From Macrocybe gigantea (taxonomy: Eukaryota > Basidiomycota > Agaricomycetes > Agaricales > Callistosporiaceae), in assembly GCA_011319805.1 (NCBI GenBank), contig SJRY01000244.1, positions 397,421 through 461,420 on the forward strand: DNA of 64,000 nt. The letters are read 5' to 3'. Below, one piece after another: positions 47,112 through 58,298 of this stretch (positions are counted from its first letter, which is position 1; each line of letters begins with the position of its first letter). The translations under genes and the position numbers were made by a program. A model generated the notes under the pieces. The model saw only the letters and a program-made list of their open reading frames with translations. It was not told the origin of the DNA and made no database searches.

Positions 47112-48659
47112 ATGCCGCCCAAAAGCAAGCAGCAGTCGGGCTCCTCCAACAAAATCAAAGAGGACAAGGTATGACACATGTAAAGCGGCTATCTTCGTTA
47201 TGATATGGGTCCTCCAACGCTGAATTCCATTTTTCTTTTCATTTTTTTCGTTTAGACTTTTGGCATGAAAAATGTCAGTGCATATCCCGAATGCCGGTTT
47301 CATACGGATAGCTGACGATCAGAAAAACCTTGTAAAATTCTCGTCGAACGGACAACAACCTGGTCAATTGACGCAGAAAAACAAATCTGCCAAAGTGAAA
47401 GCACAAGTCGCACAGATACAGGCCCAAGCTGCGGTAGCGGGCAAATCACGAGCGGCGCTGGAGAAGGAGAAGGAGAAGGCCATGCGAGAAAAGGCAAAAG
47501 CGGAGGAGGAGAAGCGGAAGAAGGAAGAGGCGGCGCTGTTGCGGCCAGTCATGACGCAGAAGGTACCGTTCGGCGTCGATCCGAAGACGGTACTCTGCGC
47601 GTACTTCAAGGCCGGGTACTGTGACAAGGGCAACAAATGCAAGTTCAGTCATGATCTGAATGTTGCGCGTAAGGTGGAGAAGAAGAATTTGTATGAGGAC
47701 AGTCGGGATAAGGATGATAAACTAGCAGGTATGTGGTATATCGATCGATCTCTCTGGAAGCTCGCTCAAGACGTTCCGAAAAGATACGATGGACAAGTGG
47801 GATGAAGAAAAGCTTCGCAAAGTCGTGCTCTCGAAAGCAGGAAATCCCCGAACAACTACCGACGTAGGCAGCTTGTTCCATCGTGTGATGCAGCTCTAAT
47901 CACATCGCGCTTCAGATTGTTTGCAAATATTTCATCGAAGCCATCGAGACTCAGAAGTGAGTTGTGAATATACTCTCATCTCACTTGCACACCTCAATGC
48001 TTTTCCTCTGTGACCTCTAGATTCGGATGGTTCTGGGAGTGTCCTGATGGAGATTCGTGTAAATACCGCCATGCGCTCCCTCCAGGATTTGTTCTAAAGT
48101 CACAGAAGAAGGCGGAGGATGCGGCAAAAGCGGACACTCTCAGTATAGAAGAGTTTTTAGAAATTGAAGTATGTTATATTTCCCGTCAGAACCTGCTGTA
48201 CCGAGTGTCGATGACTTTCTTTTTTGCACGTTTAGCGACACAAACTTGGTTCCAATCTCACTCCCGTGACTCCAGAGACGTTTGCCAAGTGGAAAAAGAC
48301 AAGGATGGATAAGAAGCTTGCGGAAGAGGAGGCCTTGAGAAAGGCAAAGGAGACTCAAAACGCCGCCGGCAAGAATGTGGGCATGAGTGGAAGAGATCTC
48401 GTACGTGAGATGTTTATCCTTGCTCTAGCATATGCTGATGGCAATGCTTGCCCAGTTCCAATACAATCCAGAATGGTTCCAGGACGAGGACGACGGAAAC
48501 GCGTCGGACGACTGGGATCTCAGCAAGTACAGACAGGAAAAGGAGAGAGAGGACCTGGAGGCGGAGGAGGCAAGGATTGCGAAACTGTCATTTGGGGAGG
48601 ACGCATCCCAAGCCAACAATATTGGAAGCGATGGCGGCGGGCCTCTGGAAAACTCGTGA
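47112..48659 (+). CDS. ZC3H15/DFRP1 family CCCH zinc-finger protein (Tma46 type)
   Basis: Eight exons (47112-47168, 47256-47273, 47323-47728, 47784-47863, 47916-47956, 48021-48168, 48236-48400, 48456-48659) give 372 residues. The family marks are all there: MPPK start, DKTFGMKNK, a Lys/Glu/Ala-rich coiled stretch, and a CCCH finger at about 117-135 (C-x7-C-x5-C-x3-H). Next come [15 protein letters not shown], then [10 protein letters not shown] and [15 protein letters not shown] (second finger), [10 protein letters not shown], and an acidic C-terminus. Homologues (DFRP1, yeast Tma46) bind and stabilise Drg1/Rbg1-type GTPases on translating ribosomes. The second exon is only 18 bases. It converges with CWC2. 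Confidence 0.93.
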
Positions 48660-48789
48660 ATGTCCTGGCTACGCCACTAATCTCGTTGCATATTTCGTAT
48701 CCTCACATTATCACATCTTTCTGGGAACTTTCAAGCAGAAAATTTGCGAGGTATTGACTACTAAGATATGATTACATTTCGGACGGCAT

Positions 48790-50103
48790 CTAGTCATCGT
48801 CGTCGCTCCCGTAAGCTGCCAGTCCTAGACCGCGACGAGTCGTAGGAGGTGGAGGTTTTCGTTGGACAGCAGTAGTGACGCCATTCCGATTACGAATTTC
48901 CGCGAAGTACTTTAGACCTTCGAGCGCGTCCGCGGACAACAGGCCTGTTGGCTGCGGTACCCTTTCCTCCTCGGGTTGCAATGCCTCATTTTGAGCATCT
49001 TCTTTCCCTGCCATTTTCCGCCTTTTTGCCTCTGGTTCATCGCCACTCTCGCTGCCCTCTTCAGGTTCTTCTAGTTCGTCTAGGGTATCGCCTTCCTCCA
49101 AGGCGCGGACTGCCCTCATCGCGTCCACTATCCTAGGGTCCATTCTCGCTTGGATGGCTTCTTTGCCGATCTCCTCTATCCGTCGTTTCTCCGCCACTTT
49201 TGCAACCGGATTTGGATCTTCGGTAGCCCATCGGACATTGAGAATCTCGTCGTTGTCGAGGGACTGGCAAGCCATGGCTTCTTTGGCGAATTGCGCATGG
49301 AGTTCGGACTTGTACGTCACAAACGCGACGCTACGGTACTGCAAGACTTTGACAGCGTAGCCTGATGCACGTGTCGCGTCTGCGAACGACAAGAAAATGA
49401 TGAACGCTTTTGAGATGGGCGAGAGAAGAGTTGGATACACACCCTTTTCCAGTTGGCCCCATTCTTTAAAATGTCGTCGCACAACGTCCTCTGTCTCTTC
49501 TCCGCTTCCCGTCTCTTTGATCCTCCCAACATAAAGTGTACGGTTCTGCCGGTTGAAGCTACCCACACCACCCATATCGTCCCGGTAGTCAGCGAATTTG
49601 TCACGAGCGAAACAATCCTTCGAGCTGTCTGGAAGCGCCTGGGAAGGGTCGGGCAGACAATGCAGGTATTCGCATTCCCAGCCGTATGGGCAGCATCCAC
49701 GAGCGAAGAACAGGCAGCAGTACTTCATTCCAGTAACATTCGCCCTCGTCCAGCCAGAGTCGCGCTTGATGTTGCACCGGGTCTGGGACTTTACTTTGCT
49801 GTCATCGAGAATGAGAAATTCTGGAGATTAAATGGAGAGTTGAAAGACTCACTTTGAATAGCTGTCCTCCCTGTCACCTCCAGCCCATTTATTGTACCAG
49901 ATATCTAGCCGGACACGCTTGATTATCCAGGAGATGATATAACAAAAGCAACACTCACTGTACTCCTTGCCTGTTTGAGGTGTCTCGGATTTTTGTACAT
50001 CTCCCGGTTTCACCTGCTTCCTAGCCGGGCGCATTTTCTTGGATGTTCCAACTGCGGCATCTGTGCTTGTGGTCGCACTAGCGGGAACGACTTGTGTGCT
50101 CAT
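48790..50103 (-). CDS. CWC2: Pre-mRNA-splicing factor CWC2 (RBM22 group)
   Basis: Exons 50103-49959, 49904-49853, 49798-49443 and 49346-48790 give 369 residues. The order of parts is diagnostic: YNKWAGGDREDSY, SQTRCNIKRDSG, the CCCH-containing block YCCLFFARGCCPYGWECEYLH, the DDMGGVGSFNRQNRTLYVGR connector and RRM (RTLYVGRI...RSVAFVTYKSELHAQFAKEAM), then NVRWATEDPNP. In yeast Cwc2 contacts U6 snRNA and the intron in the active spliceosome as part of the Prp19-related complex; nuclear location is expected. The tail is acidic (GDTLDELEEPEEG, DDDD end). Its start is about 310 bases from NPRL3, divergent. Confidence 0.93.
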
Positions 50104-50415
50104 GGCGAAGGTGAAGGACTAAAATGGGAAAGCTGCACCTCCAATATACAGATGCACGTGACGAGCACTTTGTGGCCATGACCAAGAACTTCTTTCAGTT
50201 CCCTCTGGAATTATTTTTCACCGAACGCACAAGGTGTATTTTAATGTGTATCTTCACATCCAATCCTCATAGACTGGTTGAAGTCTCGGGCAATCTGGCA
50301 TGTATTTCGTGCTTGGTTATGCTTGTCAAACACGTTGATAATAAACAGTCGATCACTAGCAGAGTCGCTAAATGGCTCTGAGCTCAAATTGTAAACTTGC
50401 TGCAAGCCTCGACTA
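50104..50415. promoter_or_regulatory. Divergent promoter region, CWC2 and NPRL3
   Basis: 312 bases between two divergent starts. No clear TATA box, as is common for housekeeping genes. Confidence 0.4.
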
Positions 50416-52907
50416 ATGGCTGAAACGCTTCTTGCCATACTATTGGTGGCATTCTCGGGAAAGGGGGCCAATCTAGTCTTTCGATGGCCACCTGACGCCG
50501 TGCCGTCCCCGAGACTCGGCCGACCTCGTTATGTAGATGAAGTGGACTCTGCTGCCCAGTTGGACAATCCGTGGCGGGCGTCGCACTTCTCTGGCGCAAT
50601 TTCGGAGGAAAATAGTCGGGTTTCTAGTCCTGTGGCCGAGAATGAACAGGATTACCTCTGGCTGCGTCCCGACTCCACGCCTGGCCAACCCATGTCGTTC
50701 TCACCTCCGACTCCTACTATGGCTCGTGCGAGCTCGCCATCTCGGAGCGCCAGGCAGAGCCTTGACAAGACTCCCGCTCACTACGAATATGATCATCTCT
50801 TCGGATATTCCGCCGATTTCCTGGCCGGACTGTTATGCCCACAGTTGTCCATGTGCCACCAGAAGTTTGAGCTTCTCGTCGACGAGCTCGCCTTTATAGG
50901 CCATCCAGTCTGCGCGGATGCGGATGGGACGTGGCGCTTCAAACCCGAAAAGACGAAGGCTAACTCTCGTGGCAGGGAGAGCAGGGAGGCGAGAAGCAGC
51001 ATGTCACCTCACACTGAGGAATCGCCATCGCCAAGCCCGGATAAGCGGTCGGCCGTGGAGGAGACGTCCTCCCAATGGTTACGAACGTTCCATTTTGTCC
51101 TAGTCCTAGACATACCAGACCCATCGTCTTCGGCCTCAGGGAACGTGTCTCGGTACATGGACATCATCTACGAACAGATAGCTTTCACAGTGACGGCAGT
51201 CCTGTTCCAGGAACAAGTATTGTCAAATTTTGTGGAGACGGAATGTGATATTCTTGGATCACTCAAGGATAGTTGCACTTCAAAGGGTATTACCGTCGAC
51301 TGCTGTACGGCTATTATCCTCTAATTGCTACTGCAGGCGAACCCTTCGCCAAATTCGTTGACCAAGCATTGAAGGTCTCATCTATCGCCCCAGCAATGAA
51401 GTCCCTTTACGAGGCCATCAAGTCATCATATATGGCGTACGTCACCATTCACAACCTTCCTTTGGAGTTGCAGCTTCCTCCGTACTTGGACACACTGCTG
51501 CATACAGAAGACGAAAATGAAGCGGATTTCAACACGTTCCTAGATGAAGACGAAGCGCAAGCATGGGGTCCTGATATGGCATTGGGCTGGAGATTACCCG
51601 CTTTAGCGCCTTGGAAGAGTTTGCTGCTAATTGATACCCACAGCAGTCTTGGCCCGCATGTGAATCTAAGGGGTAGTCATATCAACCCAGAAGATAGGAC
51701 ACTCGTAGAAGGCCTCATTCGTTTCCTTGAGACCGCTTCCGTGACATTATCGTATGCCTTGCGAACCCCTGCAACTTAATGCTTCTGATCTGGTTTGCAG
51801 CCTCGCGGAAATGGCAAGGATTCTAAAATGGGATCTCGAGTCACAAGTCATGCCGACCGTGCGATGGCTAGTACAACACCGGAGAGCAAAAGTCGTCGAT
51901 ATCGTCCATGGGGGCTTGAAGACTATATTTATGCTTCCACCAAGATTTGATGCATCGTATGTTGCTGTGTTCTGCTTGTTAGGCAGGACTACTGACAAGA
52001 AATAGCCTGTCGCAACTCGCGAAGGAATTTGAGACTCAATTTTCTCATCCCTCCATCCCCCCCTGCCCGTCATCCTCTCTACCATCTCCTCCTCGACTTC
52101 TAAACAAACTGACAATCATTTTTTTGCCACTGTCGTCAAATCGAAAGAGCTCATTCCGATGTATCACGACGTTGTTCTCTGGATGCTAAAGCGGGATTTG
52201 CTCATCACCCTGCATCTGCGCATCCGCATCGTCGCCACCCGGCAACTAAAAATACGGGTCAGATATGAGAGGGAGCGCGCCCTCACGAGGAAGGCCACTG
52301 CCCACAGAAGCCGGCGAGATAGCGAACAAAGGCAAGAAACAGGTCTGGATGACCTCGACGATTCCGGATCGCCTCTTGCGGCCAATGTCTCGTGGTTAGC
52401 GTTGTCGCCAAAGTCAGCCCGTAGGCATTCTAGACGCCAGTCCTTGCATGATTTCAAGTCAACCGAGGCGGCCGCCGGCGAGGACCATTCTCATGCGCTC
52501 GATTCCGACTCGGAGGGAGAAGATTTGGGTTGGGATCTGGCCGAGGATACTTTGTGGCCGTCTATCATTACGGATCCAGGCAGGGCAACACCTCTTCAGC
52601 GCCGATGGCTTGCGGCGATGTCGGAAGGAAAGGAACCTGAGATTGCAAAACGTTTCCAGCTGTGAGTTCCCTCCCTAGACGAAATTGTATCTTCCGTGCT
52701 GATCATGGGGCAGGATTAATCAATACTTTGATGGGAAGAAGACCGACGATGAGATCTTGTATCGTGCAGGAATCACACGCAAACAGTTGAGAGAGGTCCT
52801 TCATCATTATGAGGAATACGTTGGTATCCTACTATTCTGGGTTGTATCTGCTGGGTCTGACATGAGAATGACGTTTGTAGCTTCAGACCTTCTTGCATCC
52901 ATCTTAA
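50416..52907 (+). CDS. NPR3: NPR3/NPRL3 homologue, GATOR1 (SEACIT) subunit
   Basis: Exons 50416-51286, 51337-51751, 51801-51956, 52006-52661, 52714-52819 and 52881-52907. The protein starts LLAILLVAFSGKGANLVFRWPP, the longin-like start of NPR3 proteins, and continues through HLFGYSADFLAGLLCP, a disordered insert, FHFVLVLDIP, PPYLDTLL, PWKSLLLI, LAEMARILKWDLESQV and the C-terminal helices ending EVLHHYEEYLQTFLHPS. NPR3 with NPR2 restrains TORC1 under amino-acid shortage. As read, exon 4 loses frame inside a run of seven cytosines at 52057-52063; eight would restore SIPPLPVILSTISS and everything after. I treat this as a probable sequence error rather than a dead gene. Confidence 0.88.
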
Positions 52908-52920
52908 TGCCTGGAACAAA

Positions 52921-53932
52921 TCACAGGCCATCACGATGCACCCAACCCAGCAACTCTTCTGCCTTCTCGCAGCTAAAGAACCCAACTTGGCCGCTGAATT
53001 CCTTCGTCCCCTTGATTGGCACATCGGGGAAATATGTCTCTCTTAAACTCCTCGCATCCACGTCAAACGCAGTGCGAGGCGCTGCGATGAAGAATGCTTC
53101 ATGACCGGACCACCGGTCACTCTCGCTTGTTATGGCTAGCAGGAACGCGTCTGCGGCAGAGTCGTGCTGCACATAGCCCCATAAATCGGTTCTTCTGCCC
53201 GTTATCCCTTTCTCTGCGGCCACGGCGCGGTTTGGGACCACCCAATGCAATCGAAGACTGGCTATCCTTGTCTTGGGGTAGCGCCGCACGATGGTATCAG
53301 CTTGCATCTCGCATATCCTACATCCTTCGTTCGTCAGCAGCCATCCTTACCTCTAGCTCGAGAGGAGAGCCTCACATTTTCGACAAGCCGTATGGCTCGT
53401 CTGGCTCACACGGGTGCACTTCATCGATCGGGAAATATTTGTAACGCTGCTCCTGACTGAAAACTAATGTGATGACGTTGACTGACGATGCTTGCGCAAT
53501 TCTGGTGATGCCCAGCTGGCGTCGACGAAAACTCGTCACTGATTGCTGACTGAGGCACATCCGTCAAACTCACTTCTGCACAGGCGCGAAGGACGTTCCA
53601 GGATATTGTGACATTGCTTCAAAGCGCAGTTCGTTACCGACTCCCAAAGACACGAACCGAATGACTCACCTGTTGTGGGTGTGCACTTGGTAGTCTCCAG
53701 GCCCGGGGATGCCGGCGAGGTGCACCACGCCCTCGCATCCCTCAAGAACCTTCATCACAATGCTATAGTCCTTGAGATCGGCCTTGATGTATATAAACTC
53801 TGCATCATTTGCCACCTCTGTGTCTGGCTCCGATGCATAGTCAATACCAACTACTGTGTGGCCGCGCCGCAATGCCAGGATGACCACCCGCTTTCCGACG
53901 CGCCCATTGCAACCTGTGATGGCGATTCTCAT
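52921..53932 (-). CDS. NAD-dependent epimerase/dehydratase family oxidoreductase
   Basis: Exons 53932-53670, 53616-53574, 53515-53376 and 53317-52921 give 280 residues. An extended-SDR fold is shown by the Rossmann motif TGCNGRVG at 6-13, the VVGIDYA strand, LEGCEGVVHLAGIPG, the ASS block and the catalytic YGLSK. The start is the ATG at 53932, next to the first strand. Substrate is unknown; sugar-nucleotide or uronate-type substrates are common in the family. Its stop is 13 bases from the NPRL3 stop on the other strand. It lies beside an acyltransferase and three methyltransferase-like genes and could take part in the same pathway. Confidence 0.88.
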
Positions 53933-54173
53933 CGGCAAAAGAAGACTCGGCCCAAGAAGAGGAAAGATGCAAGCTTTTTAACAAAACTTGCTAATGGATG
54001 CCCGTGACCTCATAATTTTCCGAGTTCTGTCCGGTTGGGTCAGCAATGTGTTGCAGATTTGGCTTCAATAGACCAAATTTCGCAAGCTAGAGTCTACACC
54101 CACAGCAGGGGAATATAGGGATGATATCTATCATATGTGGTATGCCAAGTGTTAGTATACAATTATGCAGAGA

Positions 54174-55567
54174 TTATGCCAGTGGTCCAAAGATGTAGTT
54201 AGTTGGTCTGAGAATGGCAGGGAAGAACACACTTCCAATCAAACCCTTTCTCGCCCATGCATCTATCAGCATATTTCCCCACCCGACGATCCAAATCATG
54301 GTCCAGACACGACCTAGCGACCCTCCCACTCGCCGATTAGTCAGGATGTACCAAATGCGCTCTACGATGACACCGATTCCCATCATGATAAAAAAGCCAC
54401 CGACGTACATGAAGTCAGCGCCATTGCCCATGCCCCACAGTCCGAAGTCGTGAAGTACGCCAGAGACGAGAAACGCGCCCAAAACATTGCCCACCCGTCC
54501 GAAAAGCAGCGATAAAGGTATCGATCCCAAAGAGATGAAGTTGTCTCGGAATATCTGATGCCACCGAACAGCCCAGAATTCGGCAAGCGACGTGGCAAGC
54601 CAGGGCGAGTTGAACGCGGGCGGCCACAGGGAACTGTGCTGGCGGAAGAGAACCACGCCGAATAGGGTGCACAGGTGGTACCCAACCTGGATTGCGCAGT
54701 AGACCGTGAAGCCTGACAGCAGAGTGATCGTGCTTGAACGCAGGTAGCGCTGTACGGCAGGAGACGTCGCGTTGAAGATGGTGCCACCTTTTGCGGAGCC
54801 GATAGTTATCGGAGAAAACGATTGAACAGCGTAGTGCAAGGTATCAAAGGCGATGATGTGGCAGAATAGGGAAGATGTCGTTGCGAAGACGAACGCCACG
54901 GCCGAGTCTGTGGGCCTTGTTTCGTGAGGTATCCGAAGTCCACGAGACCAACTCCAGCCACAGCCGCGAAGATTGGCGCACAGATCGAATGCATTGACCG
55001 CTAATTCGAGCAGCCCTTTAGGTTCGCTGTAATCTTTCTCGTCAAAAGCGTAGCAAGCTGGCCGTACGACCTTGATTCGCTTGAAAGGTTGCTTGCAGAA
55101 AGCCCATGCTATTGCTCGCATGCTGAGTGTCGTTAATGCCAGCTGAAGAGAGAGACGATTTAGGCAGCTCAGAAGATGAACAGAGAAGCGCATACCAGCA
55201 GCCCTTGGTTCAAATATATCAGCCTCTCGTCGTTGTATTTTATCACCAAGTCGAGCCTCGTCGCCGCGCGAAACGTTGACAGCAAGGTGATGGGAAGAAT
55301 TACCAAACGAATTGACTGGGTATCCGGGATGAGCGTTAGAAATGCAGTCGTATAGTACAAAAGAAGGGGTGGTAGAAGGTCATGAAAGAAAGACGTGGTC
55401 GTCAGGGGATGTCGTGTGTGAGGGGGCGGAACTAGGTCAGCAAGCCTCCAAACATATGGGACATCAGCAATTCTTCTCTGCTCGTTATAAATTTTAGATA
55501 GACTCACCATATCATTTCTGGCGTTCGGGGACGTGGTTGTAATATAAGCGCGATGAAGTCGTACCAT
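54174..55567 (-). CDS. Wax-synthase-like membrane-bound O-acyltransferase
   Basis: Exons 55567-55196 and 55142-54174 give 446 residues with about eight membrane helices. The wax-synthase signature lies at SLAEFWAVRWHQIFRDNF, and the MBOAT histidine is in FLVSGVLHDFG. Earlier parts (IPDTQSIRLVILP, NDERLIYLNQGLL, RGLRIPHETRP) fit the long fungal members of this group. In fungi such enzymes often acetylate terpenoids or other lipophilic alcohols; the real acceptor here is unknown. In exon 1 an ATG followed by gtgagt looks like a donor, but removing an intron there breaks the frame, so it is left unspliced. It is divergent from methyltransferase-like copy 1, with 171 bases between starts. Confidence 0.85.
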
Positions 55568-55693
55568 TTCGGATTAGGCGCTCGCCCGCGGTACGTGTCG
55601 TCCTCCGCTTAACACGGGCCAGGATAACCTACTCGTTCTCCCAACAGACACGAGCAATGGTCACAGGGCATCGTGGAAAATGACTCAGAGCAT

Positions 55694-55706
55694 CCATAAA
55701 TATATG
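55694..55706 (+). promoter_or_regulatory. TATA-like element before methyltransferase-like copy 1
   Basis: A cataaatatatgg sequence lies about 35 bases before the ATG at 55739. Confidence 0.4.
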
Positions 55707-55738
55707 GAGCGGTCCCACCGTGAGCACAGAAAGGAGCC

Positions 55739-56826
55739 ATGTCCATACTCGCGAACCCAGAAACATCGCCGCCCTGGACGAGTCACTCTATTCATTAGAT
55801 GGCGACGAATTAGAGTTTTTCAGATATCTGACAGGTATTCAAGATGAAAACGCACTCAAAGCGCATGTCATTGCGGTGCAGACGAAGGCTTATGCAGTGA
55901 GTCTCCACGGTTCGTGACGGTCATTCTCATTTCCGCATTCTACTCAGATATATGGCTACCCATGCATTCGTTCGTTCTCGTTCTTGAAGTCAGTCTGATT
56001 GCGCAGGCAACAACCAATTGATGTACCTCCTTTTTAGATTGAAGATTGCGCGTCTTCCAGGCTATAAGCGTGCATTGAATATGCCGCATCACGACTCTAA
56101 TGCAATTTTCCTGGATCTGGGATGTTGCTGTATGCATAACGGCCGTGTCAGAATTTTACCTATTCAGATACCCTTTCGCAGTCGGGAATGACATCAGAAA
56201 GGCCGTTCAGGATGGCTGGCCAGTGAACCGCGTCATTGCTTCAGATTTGCGACAAGGTCAGCCCTGATCGCCTTTTCATGGAGGTTGATCACCTCACACC
56301 ATCTACCTCAAGGTTTCTGGGACTTTGGGCACGAATTGTTCAAGTCCACTCCTCAGTCGTTTCCAGCTGCTTTCGTCCCCGGCGACATATTCGACTCAGC
56401 TATCCTTTCAGAGAGAGCTCCTTTCTACGAACTTCCGACATCTCCATTGCCCGACTTGCAGCCCTTAACTTCCTTAACTCCACTTCAAGGGCACATACGC
56501 GTCATCTTTACTGCGTCGTTCTTCCACCTGTTTAACGAAGGTCGGCAGAAACAGCTTGCAGAGCGAATTGCTTCTCTGCTATCTCCTGTGTCAGGATCCA
56601 TGATCTTTGGATCACATGTGGGAGCGGCTGTCAAAGGTCGTGGGCCCAGCATCGCGAAGCAGGATGTATTCTGCCACTCGCCAGGGAGCTGGTGTGAGCT
56701 CTGGGATGGTCAAATCTTCACGAGGGCACAGTCAAGGTTGACGCTTATCTCAAGGCGATCAGCCGGCCTGATCTTGGGCCCCACGAACAGCATCATCTGC
56801 TGATATGGTCTGTTACCAGGCTCTAA
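55739..56826 (+). pseudogene. Methyltransferase-like gene, tandem copy 1 (two frame breaks)
   Basis: Exons 55739-55896, 55948-55988, 56038-56129, 56182-56256 and 56313-56826 line up one for one with copies 2 and 3 (middle exons exactly 41, 92 and 75 bases). The product has YSLDGDELEFF, IYGYPCIRSFSF, FLDLGCCVGND (an SAM-binding motif I in form), VIASDLRQ, FWDFGHELFKSTP, SLTPLQGHIRVI and the CHSPGSWCELWDGQ block. Two one-base losses break the frame: at the cytosine run 55772-55774 after the first 12 codons, and near 56723. Restored, the end would match the IWSVTR C-terminus of copy 3. As read it cannot make the full protein. Confidence 0.75.
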
Positions 56827-56982
56827 ATTTGAACTCGATGCGGGATAGCGTGAGGACATCACGTATCCCCGATTGTTTTGACAGCCTGGAATAAGCCTGT
56901 CTGTCTACGTCAGGAATACAAGTGCAATTCCATTCACTGCGACCATTGAATGAATCCCCCATTTTCTGTGTTGCGTCTCGTT

Positions 56983-58059
56983 ATGTCCGCTGCTGCATTT
57001 CCCCTTGACAACAGTCTATATTTCCTTGCCGGGGATGAACTCGATTTCTTTAAAGCGCAGACAGGACTGCATGACGAGAGCAAGCTGAAGCATCACATAC
57101 TCACTGTTCAGGAGAAAGCCTACAAAGTATATATCAAAACCTGCTCCTCATGATTTCCGTCTTCAGTTGCAGGAACTTATCTTCCTTTGAGCTTTACAGT
57201 TATCCGTGCATCCGGCGGTTCAGCTTTCTTCAGTACGCACCTAGTTGACTCGAGTGGCGACTACCTTCCAACTCTAAGAAGATTGTCGATCTATCACCTT
57301 CCAGCCTACCAGCAAGCACTGCAGCTCCTGCGGGAGCATTCAGATGCTGTCTTCCTCGATATTGGTTGTTGTTGTAAATCCAAAATCAGTTCGTCTCTTG
57401 TGTCAATTCTCACCAAAATCTACACATGAAGTTGGTTATGATCTGCGCAAGCTTGTCGCTGACGGGTGGCCAGTTGAACGTACGGTGGCTTCTGATCTCA
57501 AGCCGGGTACGTGGTGTCCACTGTATACGGTCTCTAGGAGTAATTGTGCTTGTGTAGAATTCTGGGAACTAGGTCACGAACTGTTCAGATCCACGCCCGA
57601 GTCATTCCCGGCATGCTTTGTTCCTGGAAACGCATTCGATCCCGAACTGATCGAGCCGCGAGAACCTTTCTACGATGAACCGCAGAGCCCGTCGCCTTCA
57701 CTTAGTGGATTGACGAGCCTCACACCTCTGCAAGGTCGCCTTTCCGTTATTCACGCATCATTGTTCTTCCACCTCTTCGATGAGCAAGAGCAACTTGAAT
57801 TGGCAAGACTTTTGGCGACTCTATTATCGCCTGCTGCTGGATCCATGATGTTTGGAATGCATGTAGGGTGGACTGAGAAAAAACTGAGGTCCGATGTCTT
57901 CACCGCCGCTGGCAACTCTATGTTCTGCCATTCCCAGAAAGTTGGGATGAGTTGTGGAACGAGGTCTTTCTCAGGGGTTCTGTCCGAGTTCAGTGCACTC
58001 TACAAAATGTGGACGCGCCGGACCTGCTCATGTTGCAGTGGTCAGTTACTAGGCTGTAA
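56983..58059 (+). pseudogene. Methyltransferase-like gene, tandem copy 2 (one frame break)
   Basis: Exons 56983-57126, 57192-57232, 57282-57373, 57432-57506 and 57558-58059. Blocks LAGDELDFFKAQTG, YSYPCIRRFSF, FLDIGCCFGYD, GWPVERTVASDL, FWELGHELFRSTPESFP and SLTPLQGRLSVIHAS are intact. Just after MFCHS, near 57933, the frame slips by one base; the next frame continues PESWDELWNEVF and ends LQWSVTRL at 58057-58059. An upstream ATG at 56950 is in frame but less like the other copies. The exon 2 acceptor is gag at 57189-57191, chosen because it keeps the shared YPCIRRF block in frame. Confidence 0.75.
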
Positions 58060-58298
58060 CCATCCGATACTACGGCATGTTTCATCACCCGTGATGGAAG
58101 AGATCAGAACTTTTATATGCATGCTGCGCTGTCGATAGCGTTTGAGGTTGAACACAGGGATGTTATCAGCTTCTCTCGGACCCGATGGAGCCTCGGAGTT
58201 GTGCATGCCGCGTCTTCTGACTAGGTCTCCTAACCCCAAAACTTAGATCCTTCTCCAACAGTGTGTCGCTTGTCGCCCACGCCTGAAATTCAAAGCTT

